Part shown: positions 44,646 through 57,599 of the stretch, one piece after another
How positions within the stretch are numbered: the stretch's first letter is position 1
Layout of the letters: each line of letters opens with the position of its first letter
From: Rhodamnia argentea
Taxonomy: Eukaryota; Streptophyta; Magnoliopsida; Myrtales; Myrtaceae
NCBI RefSeq assembly: GCF_020921035.1
Contig: NC_063155.1
Span: 23,367,294-23,431,293 of the forward strand
Length of the DNA stretch: 64,000 nucleotides
Direction: 5' to 3'
Made by a program: the position numbers and the translations under genes
Notes under the pieces: model-generated
Seen by the model: only the letters and a program-made list of their open reading frames with translations
Database searches by the model: none
What the model was told of the DNA's origin: nothing

Positions 44646-47600
44646 CTTGAACTAACTCATTAGGAAATTTGAAAAAAATCATGCCCAAAAGGGTATACGC
44701 ACAATCATGTTGCTTGCGCGCCTCTCTTTGGTCCCATGGGGGAATCTCTAGCTGTAAAAGGCCCGAATGAAAAAGAGAAAGGAAAACGATAAAGGAGCCC
44801 AATAAGTGGATTCTCCTTCTAGAAGCTCTCTCTCGATTGTTTTCTTTTTGTACATTTACTATGGTATCGTCATCCCCATTATTTTCTTCTAGAAGCTTTT
44901 TCGCGGTTCGGACAAAGCCCCGTTATAACGGACACTTGACACAACCGGCGGCGTATATAAAATTGCATGTGCATGCCCTACCCGGACACAATTCGAAAAT
45001 AAGTATACATTTATATAACTCGATTGAATTTGACTAAAAAAAAAACTCAAAAATGTAATAATTAAATACGTATGTAAATATGTAGATAACTACGAATACA
45101 TTAAAACGCAATTGGCCCCACTACGTTTCGTGATGGGTGTGTGTGTGTCCCCGCCTAAGCACTAACAGCCGAGTGAGTTTTCCTTTTTCTCCCTTTTTTA
45201 AACCCCCAAGAGCTAAAATGCTTATAATAAGATCATCGATAGTCACGACCGTGGCGGCGGAGTTGACTATGGACATGGTTCTTTTTGTTTTTGTTTTTTT
45301 TTTTTTTTTTGGGGGCGGAGTGGGAGATGTTTTGAGAACAAAATGAGAAGGAAGAAGAAGTGAGCTCGTTCGATTTGATCCGCCCGTCCGTTAAGGCGAT
45401 TTCGGCTGGTCGACCCACTAATCGCCGGTCCCATCGTTCGTCCTGCGATTTTATGTATCGTCGGCGCATTACGCCTCCAAGAGAGGCCATGCGAACTTAT
45501 TCAATTCCCTTTGAAATTCGTCGCTGTTTGGCCGCGGCTCGAAGGGTCTCGTGATTGAAGGCTTTTTTTGAGCGTCTTTTCTGGCTACGAAATGTTGATG
45601 GCGATCGTCGCTCCTTGGCGATTCTCATTTGCCCCCGGCTAGATTAATGCGCATGCTGCTAAAAAAAATAAAGTAATAATTGTGGAAAAGTCGGCACGAG
45701 TTGACTATTTGTGAGGATCGTTCTCGCAACCAAGTGTCACGAACGATCCAAGCCCATGCCCAATCGCTACGTCAATCGAGCGCCGTGATTGGGGCAGCCA
45801 TTTGGCCTCCCCACTTGTATCATCCCGCCCCGTAAAAGAAGGATTGCAGAATGGCGGTGTTAACGAGCGTGACGTCACTATCGCGTTAAATTAAAAGCGG
45901 CAGTAAGTACACCCGTCAAACGGGTGGGCAGTCTTCGAATAAAATGGGTGGGCAGTTGTGTTTGGATCGGCCATAAATGGTACGACCCAAATGATCTATT
46001 TAACTCATTTAGTGCAATGTAAGTACAGTGGCTCGTACATGACTTGACTTATATACTTAAAACACTTTTATATTTAATCCAAAACTAATACCGAAATTGA
46101 GGTGATAGTGTGGAGCGAGCGAACGCGAGATCGATTGAGAGATAAGAAATAATGAAGACGAAGTCATAGAGGTAAATTAAGTCTAAGTAAGTTGTAAAAT
46201 CATTTATGATTCATTTAAAGCTCATAGTATGTGTAAACATTTACAACCTATTTATTAAATACAACTAATTTATATAATAACTCGCAATTATATATGACCC
46301 GTTTTGATAGGTCTAACGATAAGCGTTGTTTCGTCGAAAAGTGTTTCGTGTTTCTTCAATTTTTATTAAGAAGAGACGATTTCTATGGTAATTCCAGACA
46401 TGGATCTCAATGAATTGCAAGGAATGTATATGCTTCATCAAAATTTAGTCGACGACGAAGTGGAAACACTTTGTGGAAATTTAATTGGCGATAGAGTGCA
46501 ATGATAGAGAGATACAACGTCAAAATTTAATTAACGACGAAGTAAAAATAATGTCCGAAGTACGGGAATTGAAAGATATATGAATGTAAAGTTGCGAAAA
46601 GGATAAATTATGGAAAGTAAAGATAAAAATAAAGAACGTCGAGTTTTGTCATTGATTGAAGGGGCTTACAAAGAGTACATTTGGGGATTTAACCCTTACA
46701 AATGGTGATTACACATGGCGATTACTAAATTTGAAAGAACAAATAACTTCCTTTCGGTAGTTCCCGGAAGTTACTCAACGGACATATATGACATAACCAA
46801 TCAACGGTTATCTTCGTGCCAGTAGTTATCTTCATGTCATTTGTTTGCCATCGATATCGATGATTTTATCGAGAAACTTCAAGATTCCCCGTCAATAACT
46901 TCACGTTGTGTTATCGATTTCCTTTAAGTTATCGGTAATCGTGTTAATAAACGATCAAACTCTACTCTCGTCGACTAAATCTATCGCTCATGTATGATTA
47001 CAATTCCATCGGGTGGTTATTGCATATATTGAATGCTCTAGTAATCCAAGCCTTTACACGGATTATATTCGACACGAGTTAAAGCATCTCATATACACAT
47101 GTGTCACGGGTTGGGAGATTTCCGCCGTGGAATCGCCCAATGCGACACTTGAAAAGCCGAGAACGCTAGGCCGGTCTTCCTTCTCATGTTGCTCCAAAAA
47201 AAAGTATGCAAATAGCGTCCTCGCTTTGGACCATACCATGCCTAGCGTAGCTTGGACAAAAAAAAACATGGAGGGAGAACACACAGTCTATTTCGGCACA
47301 CTAACCGATTTCGGCCTGCTATGATCTCGTTAGGAGAGCTAATGCCGCTCTCAACTAGCTTGTGCACAGGAGGCCAAACCTCACATTCAGAGCTCTTAAA
47401 GGTAGATTCATTCTAGCATAGAACTTCCAGTACAAACCATCATGATATCACTTTCACGAATCAATTGTATCTTTTGCACGTGCATTTTACACTCTTCAAA
47501 TGATCCGAGTACGGTTGGGATATGGTACATCCGGTCCGTCTCAAATGCACACTACAGGTCCAAATCTATCTTAGATTTTTCGTCGCGCGCCTTTCGATGA

Positions 47601-48050
47601 TGTACCAAAGTCAGCTTCTGCATGCTTCAATTTTCTGTTTTTTTTTTTTTTTTTGTCAGGCATTCTTCAAGTTTGGCGGGGGGGCTCTTTCAGCATGGTC
47701 GAGTCGACCACATCGGACTCGTTCGAGACCCCTTTTTAATAAAGACAATTCTTACTTGGACCGTACGACCAATTAAAGAGGAATCTACTTTTTGAGGGCC
47801 ACGGCCGCCCTCGTAAACAGCAATTCCCATTCCGAAGTGTACTTAAGAGATTTTGGCACCAATTCCACTTCCACATGATTGATCTCAAGTTTAAATAACA
47901 AAAATCGGGATCGACGTGATGGGATGGGATGAGGTCAAAAAGCGATGGCAGCACTCCCCCTTCCATTTTACCGCCATGAAAGCTTTCCCCCCCTCCCCGT
48001 CCTCATCCCCAGGCCGATAGAATCCCGGTCACACGTCAGCAATCGGCATG
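44646..48050. other. Intergenic region with low-complexity runs
   Basis: No supported gene. Poly-T tracts at about 45294-45309 and 47640-47655. Near 46380-46780 two short phrases (AATTTAGTCGACGACGAAGT and AATTTAATTAACGACGAAGT) repeat at a spacing of about 90 bases, suggesting a decayed tandem duplication. The remainder shows nothing I recognise. Confidence 0.35.
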
Positions 48051-48099
48051 ACCTCCGGACCTCCCATCCCCACCCCCCTTATCCGCCAAGTGTCGCGCA

Positions 48100-48430
48100 C
48101 ACGTGCCCTCTCTCGGCTCGATCACAGCGTAGCAAATGGCAAGTGGGGGCCCCACCGTACATGTCATGTCACGTGCCGATGTCCCCGTCCCGTCAGGCTC
48201 GGCGAGCCCTTATCCTCAACGAAGACGGCCCTTTTAACCGCCGGTCAACTCGGAGCGTCGACCACTTTGCTGGTGCCTCCCAACATGGCATTTCTTTCCG
48301 GACCCCAGTAATGATGATAACCCCAAAATTTCACCCTAAAAAAAAACGATAAATCGGGAGAGCTTCTAAATTGGCGATATTCTTCGGCTTCGACCGCCAC
48401 GTCAGACGCGGTCCGACCCCACACGTGTCA
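48100..48430 (+). promoter_or_regulatory. G-box cluster upstream of the F-box/kelch gene
   Basis: CACGTG cores at 48100-48105 and 48170-48175, and an ACACGTGTCA ABRE/G-box at 48421-48430, all within 600 bp upstream of the start codon. These are binding sites for bZIP/bHLH factors, suggesting light- or ABA-responsive expression of the downstream gene (inference). Confidence 0.5.
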
Positions 48431-48681
48431 GTTCCTGATTGCTCTCCAGTCTCTCGTTATCCCAACTGCTTTGTACAAATACGGCATGCCCCTCCCGAAG
48501 CGCCCTCGAACAACCGCTCATTTGCTCGTTCGCAAGTTCCCAACGCTCGTTCGCACTCCAAAACCCAGCTTCCGAAAAAGCGGACCGAAAAGATAAACCT
48601 TTCCTCTTTTTTCTTTTTTTTTCCCCGGTAAAAACCAAAAGAGCTTCCACTTCAACTTGAAGCACTGTGAAGAAAGCGAAA

Positions 48682-49722
48682 ATGGAAAGCTTCGAGCTGA
48701 GCGACCTGATTCCGGGCTTGCCCGGCGAGATCGGGCTCGAGTGCTTGACCCGCTTGCCCTACGCCTCTCACCGGGTCGCCTCGTGGGTCTGCCGCTGCTG
48801 GCACCAGTTGCTTGAGAGCCGCGAGTTCTACCACCACCGTCAGCACTTCGGGTACACCCGCAAGGTCGCCTGCCTCGTCCAGGCCCTCCCTAGGCCCCAG
48901 CCCCAGCCCGAGGCCGACGGATCGAAGCCCAGCGACTCCCCCAGCTACGCCATCACCGTGTTCGACCCGATCGGCGGGACCTGGGAGCGGCTGGACCCGG
49001 TCCCCGGGTACCCGGGCGGGCTCCCCCTGTTCTGCCAGGTCGCCGGCTTCGAGGGCGGGAAGCTGGTCGTCATGGGCGGTTGGGACCCGGCGAGCTACGA
49101 CCCGGTGACGGACGTGTTCCTCTACGACTTCGCGTCGCGGCGGTGGAGGCGGTGCGCCCCGATGCCGTCGAAGCGGTCGTTCTTTGCGATTGGGTCGCAC
49201 GCGGGCCGGATCTACGTGGCGGGGGGTCACGACGAGAACAAGAACGCGCTGAGGACGGCGTGGGCCTACGACGCGTGGAGGGACGAGTGGACCGAGTTGC
49301 CTCAGATGACTCGGGAGCGGGACGAGTGCGAGGGGATCGTCGTGGGCGGCGAGTTCTGGGTGGTGAGCGGGTACGGCACGGATAGCCAGGGGGAGTTCGA
49401 GGTAAGCGCCGAGGCCTACGCCGGCGGCGGGTGGAGGCTGGTCGAGGGGGTGTGGGAGGCGGGCCGGTGCCCGAGGTCTTCCGTTGGTGGTTTCGAGAGC
49501 GACGGGAGGCTGGTGAGCTGGGCCGAGTCGGACTCGAGGGTCCGGGTCGGGCCGAGCGGTGTGGCGGTGGGGGACATGACCCTGGTGACCGGCTCGGAGT
49601 ACCAGGGGGCGGCGCAGGGGTTCTACTGGAGGGTCCGGCAGAGTGGTAAATTCGAGCGGGTCAGCGACGTGCCGGACGAGTTCAGCGGGTTCGTCCAATC
49701 GGGTTGCTGCGTAGAGATTTGA
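48682..49722 (+). CDS. F-box/kelch-repeat protein (KFB/KMD-like, At1g15670/At1g80440 type)
   Basis: Substrate-recognition subunit of an SCF ubiquitin ligase. Intronless, 346 aa from MESFELSD (ATG 48682), a typical length. The F-box lies at residues 7-50 (LIPGLPGEIGLECLTRLPY, then the VCRCW core). Kelch repeats follow, with GG pairs at 132-133 and 181-182 and a degenerate SGYG at 229-232. Signatures GGHDENKNAL and RERDECEG and the end VQSGCCVEI place it in the plant KFB group. Arabidopsis members of that group target phenylalanine ammonia-lyase or type-B response regulators (KMD) for turnover; which substrate applies here cannot be told from sequence. The coding region is very GC-rich, so long antisense frames arise by chance. 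Three G-box-type elements lie upstream. Confidence 0.92.
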   Translation: MESFELSDLIPGLPGEIGLECLTRLPYASHRVASWVCRCWHQLLESREFYHHRQHFGYTRKVACLVQALPRPQPQPEADGSKPSDSPSYAITVFDPIGGTWERLDPVPGYPGGLPLFCQVAGFEGGKLVVMGGWDPASYDPVTDVFLYDFASRRWRRCAPMPSKRSFFAIGSHAGRIYVAGGHDENKNALRTAWAYDAWRDEWTELPQMTRERDECEGIVVGGEFWVVSGYGTDSQGEFEVSAEAYAGGGWRLVEGVWEAGRCPRSSVGGFESDGRLVSWAESDSRVRVGPSGVAVGDMTLVTGSEYQGAAQGFYWRVRQSGKFERVSDVPDEFSGFVQSGCCVEI

Positions 49723-50229
49723 TCAACTGAGTTGACCCGAGCCGCGAGCGGCTCGGGGGTATGTACGGCGACGAGGGCAGTAGAGTCATTTGGCTCGGAG
49801 TGTTTGGTTTTTTTGCTTTGAACTTGCATCATCAGGGCTATTATATGACTGAGGAGAGTTGCTTTCGGTTGTATTGCTGCTGCTTTTGCTGGATTGTACT
49901 ATGTAAATGATTATACTTGAGTCGAGCAATTTTGTCCGGAAAAAAAGAGAAGAGAAATGTGTTGTGAGGACTTGTAGGGTGAAAAAAAGCATTAAGCAAA
50001 CTGCATCATCCCTCCCCCCCCCTATGACATTTCTTTGATTAGAAGTGAAACGTTACGGGAGACATGGTGATGGTACAATGTCGTGCCGCGCCACATTATT
50101 AGGGGAACGAAATCGGGTCAGGGGAGATGGATTACGAATTTTGGATGATAGGGATTTGATGGACACTTGGACGACTGCGGTTTGTATTTGCCTTATAAAT
50201 GCTACTTGAAGTAACCAAATCATAGTTTT
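49723..50229. other. F-box/kelch 3' flank
   Basis: 3' UTR and short intergenic sequence; no other feature. Confidence 0.4.
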
Positions 50230-50705
50230 GTCGGGAAAATGAGAAATTTATTGTAATTGTATCAATTTAATTATAAATTTTATTTTTGCTAATTCAATCT
50301 TAATTTTATTGCGCTAATTTAATCCATTTAATCATTTGGCGCCGATATGGTAATTTTTTTACAATATTTTAATACTTTTTGATTTTTCAATAAAGTTTTT
50401 TATCTTTTTTCTTTGAGATTGGGCCGACAGAAGGCTGCTGGCTGTCGACCCTGGCGAGGGTACCCTTGCTAGCGATCAGTGAGAGCTCGTAGGTCCTCGT
50501 CCTCCTGTTGGCCCAAATCCAAAGAAAAAGAAAAGAAAAGAAAAGGTAAAAAAAAATTATTAAAAATTTGGCAAGTGAGCATTGGCCGACCAAATAGATT
50601 GAATTAGCACAATTGTAAAAGGCCTAAGCCTGAATTAGCAACAGAAAAAGTTCAAAACTGAATTGACATAATTTCAATAGATTTAAAATTTTTTTTGTAA
50701 TTCTT
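50230..50705. repeat. Palindromic foldback element, family A copy 4
   Basis: The left arm has TTGTAATTGTATCAATTTAA and TTTTTGCTAATTCAATCTTA; the right-arm complement repeats them. The centre is a T-rich tract, then a GC-rich hairpin with GGGCCGACAGAAGGC and TTGGCCCAAATCC, then an A-rich tract. Best preserved of the four family A copies. Confidence 0.75.
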
Positions 50706-53299
50706 TGTAAAGAAGGGGCATTGACATGCCATAGGGCAATAGGAGCTATTAAAGTGGGTGAGAAAACAATAAAATTGGATAATCATGCGGGTATAATTAA
50801 TGGATGACATACGCAAGTTTAGATGATAAAAAATATCCTATAGTAAGACGAGTATCGTGATAAGGATTGGAGAAAGAGTATTTTAAATATCCCTCCTACT
50901 TTTGTGTACAACGTGATTTTCCAAAGAAGCGTATGCGTTTCTCATTTTCGACAAAAATAAAATAAAATAATGAGATCGAGATTCATGTATCTCGTGTTAT
51001 TCTGGACGCCAAGTTTGAATCGCTCCACTAAAAGCCAATTCGACGGGACAAAAAGAAATGGGGTGATTGAAATCGATATGAATCGAGAGACGTGCCGACG
51101 CGAAAATGATAATGCTTTTTGCTTTGCACATACTAATTTTACCTAAACGTGATTTGAGAATTGATGACTGACTTGGGTTAGTTCGGTTCGAGGCGCAAAA
51201 GACTTTTGACCTGCGCTCCACAAATCTTATAATTTCTCCTTCCCTAAAAGACACGAAGCGACTAGTGATGGAGCGACACATAGCCCAAAATCCCTCACGA
51301 CACGGTCAAATCATCACAGTCCCTTCAGACCACTTCACAAGCCACAGGGACAGAAAGTGCAGTACAGCGACACGACGAGCAATCCTTCGTCTAGCGACCA
51401 ATTCTTCCTTCAACCTCATGCAAGATCCAGCATTGGAGGACTAATTATACAAAGGGCATAAAAAAAAAGTGGAGTGTAAAAAAAGGTTTGACCGTGTAAA
51501 GATCCGAAACCTAATTCATCCTCGTGGGAGAAATAATTTGCCAACTAAACTCGAAAAGGTCTACAAGACTGTGCGTGTAAACTTGAGAATCAAGTTAAAG
51601 AGAAGATTCGTCGTCACGTTTCACTAAATAAAAGGGTAGAACAGACATTCAATTTGGAACGCTACACATGTTCGGCATCTCCTCAAGAATTTCAACTCTT
51701 TGCCGTCTAGAAAATTCGATTTTGTTCGGTTGCATCCGCCGCACATGGAGTTTAGTTGCTAGTGACAAAGAGGTGCATGTTCGGTTCTTGCACATGCCAC
51801 GGCTTATTCGGATGTACATGCCCGAGGTAATAAAACATTCGACCGAGATTCGGCAGGTTGTTTGTCTCTAATGTTTCCATGACAGATTCTTTAGCTAAAA
51901 CCCTGTCCAGCTAGGAAAAGATGTACAAACGAGCTGAGATTTCGGTCCTTCTATGATCTTTCATCGAACATTCGATCTTCGCCCTCCCTCTCGATGGCAT
52001 ATCAGTTTATAGGAACCAAGGGAGCGTGATCAAACTGAGCCGGGTTCATGGATTTTTGAGCTCGATCGAGTATTCACTTCCCCACTCGTGTTCAACTCAT
52101 CTTGAAAATTGAGTCTCCGGGCTCGATTCGATTCAAGTCCGTTAGGATCAATTTATGAGTGAAGTCGAGCTCGAGTTCAACGAGTGTGAATGCCGTGTAA
52201 TTTTGAATTTTCTTATGTTTGTTTATGTTGGGGTGCAGTTCATATTCCTCGTCGACGGGAAGGCACGGTAGTCCCATTGTGAATGGCTACTGTTGTTATA
52301 CATAACCTATTTCTCATGTAATTGATAATTATAATAGATGGGTGAGAGGTGTTAATTATAGTGAAATTTTTTGCTAGATGTAGCCTTAATTTAAGGGCGA
52401 ACAGGGATAAACCTTGTGTATCGATTTTTCTTTCTCGTATTTACCATATATTTCATTGTGGTTGTACGTCTAATCCTAACTGTTTATACAGTTTTTCAGA
52501 TTTTCTGAAGAAATAGTAGAAGATCGGTCATTCTAATAGGCTTGTTGAGATGAGTGTCTTGACGAGCCGGAGATGGAGCATATCTCGAAAAGATACTCGA
52601 GCAGCTCAGGCTCAACTCGGGAATTACACGAGTTGATGTCGAGTAATTATCGAGTTGAGCCCGAATCGCCTCGCGAGTGGCTCGACACGATCTCATCTCT
52701 AGTGTGGGATCTACGGATCGGATGGCCAATATTCGATGTAGGAACAAATGGTTCCGGTCTTATCATTGAATCCATGTATGCAACAGAGGTCACTGATCCC
52801 GTCAACCGTCACAGGGGCAAACGCTTTTTAAAGTCAAAGTGATTATACGGTCATCCAATGCTGAAAACCCCTTCGGGACGTCAAGAAAACGGAGTCTTTT
52901 CAGTGAAAAAAAATTGGTTTTTGACCGTAAAAAGTCTCCGACGTGCCTGAACCGTGAACGTTTCCAGCAAGGGGCTAAATTTCCAGAATGCCGACGATCA
53001 TATTCAAAGTCGGGAGGCAAGGTTTTGACCGGAACGCCAGATTTGATGGGCGCGGAAGAATTGGTGACTTCTAAGGATGGCCAATTGAAAATGACTTGAG
53101 TCCGGATTTTGTATTTCATAGTTTTCATCGAGCAGACGACGAGGTCCCGTCATTTAATTTCGATCATCAAACCAGGAAGTCCCCAAAATCTACGATCCTC
53201 CTCCACAACATCTGTCGGAGAAGGAAAGTGTGTGCACCTCCCCCGTTCAAGGGCCTTAAATTTTTGGATTCGAACGCAAAACTGATAATGACACAAACG
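50706..53299. other. Intergenic region, partly hAT-end-like
   Basis: No gene recognised. About 52030-52190 and 52540-52715 are dense in GAGCTCGA/CTCGAGC/GACTCG words in both orientations, a typical subterminal pattern of Ac/hAT elements, so these may be the two ends of a degraded element about 0.7 kb long. Exact termini were not found. Confidence 0.35.
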
Positions 53300-53615
53300 G
53301 TCTTTGAAATTTTATCTTGACGTGCAATTTGATCCTTAAACTTTTAATTTGTTCAACGTGATTCTTGAACTTTAACCTAATATGCAATGGGATCCCTGTA
53401 CTTTTGGTACATGTCTGATATAGTTCATAAACTACATGAAAATGTTCAATATTGTAATTCCATTAATTCAAGATCAAGGATAACATTGAACATATTCATA
53501 TAATTCAGGGACTAAATTGAACATGTATAAAAAAATTTAAGGATCACGTTGAACAAATTAAAAGTTGGAAACAATATTAGACATGAACTAAAGTTCATGC
53601 ACTTATTTTCCCACC
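53300..53615. repeat. Palindromic repeat, family B copy 4
   Basis: The left half has TTTAATTTGTTCAACGTGAT and the right half has the inverse GATCACGTTGAACAAATTAA; matching arms flank a short centre. Same family as 37425, 40895 and 44335. Confidence 0.65.
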
Positions 53616-53849
53616 ATATAAATACCCACATTTGCTTCTAGAAACCTGGATTTGATAAGCCCAGTGGTGGTTTGGGTTCATCTTGGAATAACTATATGTG
53701 ACAAATTATACGGCCTTTTCACCATACAGAGTAGGGGAATCATTAATTCTTACGTTAGGATCAGAGGTTTTTTAGGCAAGATGGGCCGAAAGATGGGCCG
53801 AGATAACCTGACGAGCCTTGAAGGACCCTTCAAATTTTTAAAGGAGTAG

Positions 53850-54217
53850 TGTTTATGGAGTACGCTAGAATATTCTTGAAAGTATATGGGAAATGTAAAC
53901 TATTTTAGAGTTCTCTTGTAATTAATATGGGTAATTGGTAGATGGGAAGATTAAATCTTTACCGTTAGATTAATAGGCAATCTACGATTGTAATCGAATG
54001 GGTTCATTTATAAATAAGAAACCCCCTCTCCTCATTTGTATCATCTCACAAATAATGAAAATTCATCTCAGTAATAGAAGTTCTACGAATTCCTCTCTCC
54101 AAAATCCTTGTGAGTGGTGTGCCGAAGGGTTTGCTAAGACCATAGGGGCATGGGTACGGGAACACTAGATCTATGTATTGGTACACAGCACTATAGATCC
54201 AGTTATAGAAATTATCA
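53850..54217 (+). mobile_element. Single LTR, probably Copia-type
   Basis: Begins TGTTTATGG and ends ATTATCA, with a promoter-like TTTATAAATAAG near 54010 and a leader-like CTCCTCATTTGTATCATC. The following TTGGCGC resembles a primer-binding-site start. Flanking 5-mers AGTAG and TTGGC do not match, so it is not an intact solo LTR with target duplication. No gag-pol follows. It lies just downstream of the COP10 gene. Confidence 0.45.
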
Positions 54218-54791
54218 TTGGCGCAAAAAACCAACATGCTATCACTTATAAGCCGAAAAAGAGAAGGTCAAGTTGCTAAATTGCTAGAAATAGATTTCTC
54301 TTTCAGCATTAGCATGACTGGGTACATTGTTCCGAGATGTGCCGGGCTATTGCTTGCAATGATGGAAGAAGAGCTACTTTCAACGAAATACAATTATCTT
54401 GGATATAAAAGGTAAAAGCGAAAAGACAAATGAACATTACAGCTCTATTTGCTTGCGATCATTCTTCTTCATCCTCCTCCATCAGATATTTTTCCATGCA
54501 GAGAGATCATTCAGCTGAGATTTTAGTGGCTGCATTTGCCGAAGGTTAACCCAGCTGTAACATGTTCACCAATACTTACAGTAAACAAACTCATTATACA
54601 AGTTGCCACTGATTATACACAAATTCACCTGAAAAAGGCTTGATGCTGGAGCAAGGAGGCGTGCATCATATTCATCTCTACAGGTCTCAAAATCAAATTG
54701 GTTGTTTAGGTCATGCCATATTGCCAACCCCGTCATCTGTGGTAAGAGTTGCAGACCAAGGTAGTCTGCACTTTCCATCTAATGAATTCCA
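54218..54791 (-). other. COP10 3' flank
   Basis: Downstream of the COP10 stop codon on the minus strand; includes its 3' UTR. No independent gene recognised. Confidence 0.4.
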
Positions 54792-56289
<1,498 letters not shown>

Positions 56290-56670
56290 CTTCCCAGACT
56301 TGCGAGCTAGTAACAGACGAAGGTTCTTGCTTTACCCTCCTTTCTTCGCGGCTTGGCTTTCTGCGCCCGAGCCACGTAGAGTCGGAATTATTGGCCGGAA
56401 CGGTTCGATTGTCATTCTTAGAACTCGAACCCGGTCCTGATTTAAAACCTCCTGCTAAATTGCTAATGCTAAATTCATCCGGATTTAATTCTAATTTAGT
56501 CTGATTGTTATTAATTGGATGCTAATGCTAAATTTTAATTCCAATTAATCATTCAAAGAGAGAAAAAGAATCATAGTGCAATGCACCTTACCAAAAAAAA
56601 AAAAAGAATCATAGTGCAATGCAACATGATGTTCCATCGAGACATTTGGTGAATAATGTTCACATAATTA
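56290..56670. other. COP10 upstream region
   Basis: Probable promoter and leader of COP10 (minus strand). An AATCATAGTGCAATGCA phrase repeats at about 56570 and 56608, flanking an A-rich tract. No other feature. Confidence 0.35.
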
Positions 56671-56671
56671 A

Positions 56672-56885
56672 GGCTCCGTTTGCTTCGCGAATTTTTTGTT
56701 TTAAAAAAAATATATGTTTTTTAAAATAATAGCATAAATTTTTTTTTCACAAAAATGAATGTAATATTTTCCTTATACACTAAAGCGATTATATATAAAT
56801 ACAAGTAATAAAAGCGCCGTGCAATCATTTTTACAAAAATATTTTCTAAATTATTCATTTTTCACGAAACATACACGCTGATTCA
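56672..56885. mobile_element. MITE-like element, same family as in PP2A intron 4
   Basis: Left end GGCTCCGTTTGCTTCGCG; the right end TTTTTCACGAAACATACACGC is its approximate inverse. The AT-rich centre has GCGATTATATATAAATAC. The copy at 26566 shares the left terminus. No coding capacity. Confidence 0.6.
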
Positions 56886-57599
56886 AAATGGATGTGTGAA
56901 GGAAGGGTTTCACCTTAAAAGGTTTCAACTAAGCTAGAAAGAAAGCAATAAAACCTCATTAACTACACTTTCAAAATGGTTTGATCTTGGTTGGCTAATA
57001 TATGATAATTTTCCATGTGGTACGATGATCAACGAACAACTTGAGTGATGTTTTTGAGTGTTATTTTGAATGGCATCATACTCGGTGTACAATGCACATA
57101 TCTAGTTGCTTTATTCTGCCCAAGCCGTCTCCCTCGCCGATCGATAGCCATGCTCTTACAATTAAAACTAATTATCCAAATCGATGTTTCATAAAAGTTG
57201 TTTATGTAAAGATTGAATCATACATTTTGCAACACTAAGTGGAAAATTGAAGGCCACCCATCTTACTTCTCTACGATAATTTATTTGGTGGCTGATTTTA
57301 GGGAAATTGCAAGCAGGCAAGGCAATCGCCAGTCACATTGGTCCATTCTCATCTCCCCCCTCCAAAAGAATCATGCTCTATCCACACATTCTAGAATCAA
57401 ATGTTACAATGGCATAAAATAGACCAAGAGGAACTAAACGGAAGAATCTCTAATCACAAGCAAAAAAATGAGAAGTGATGAATGAACAAGAATTTCTCAC
57501 TAGGCTCAAGAATCTCCCACCAATTTCATCACAGCCAACAAGATCTACCAGTAACCCGCTATTGACTGCTCTAGCCGAATTAAGGCCCGCAACCCTTTG
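56886..57599. other. Intergenic, GH17 3' flank
   Basis: Short frames only. The last 150 bases or so are likely the 3' UTR of the minus-strand GH17 gene. Confidence 0.35.

Noticed and set aside
48667-48681. Five-residue extension of the F-box/kelch protein
   Set aside because: It begins at GTG; the ATG at 48682 is the better start.
48652-49698. 348-codon open frame on the minus strand
   Set aside because: It is the antisense of the F-box/kelch gene in very GC-rich DNA; its Pro/Arg/His-rich translation matches no family, while the plus strand has clear F-box and kelch motifs.
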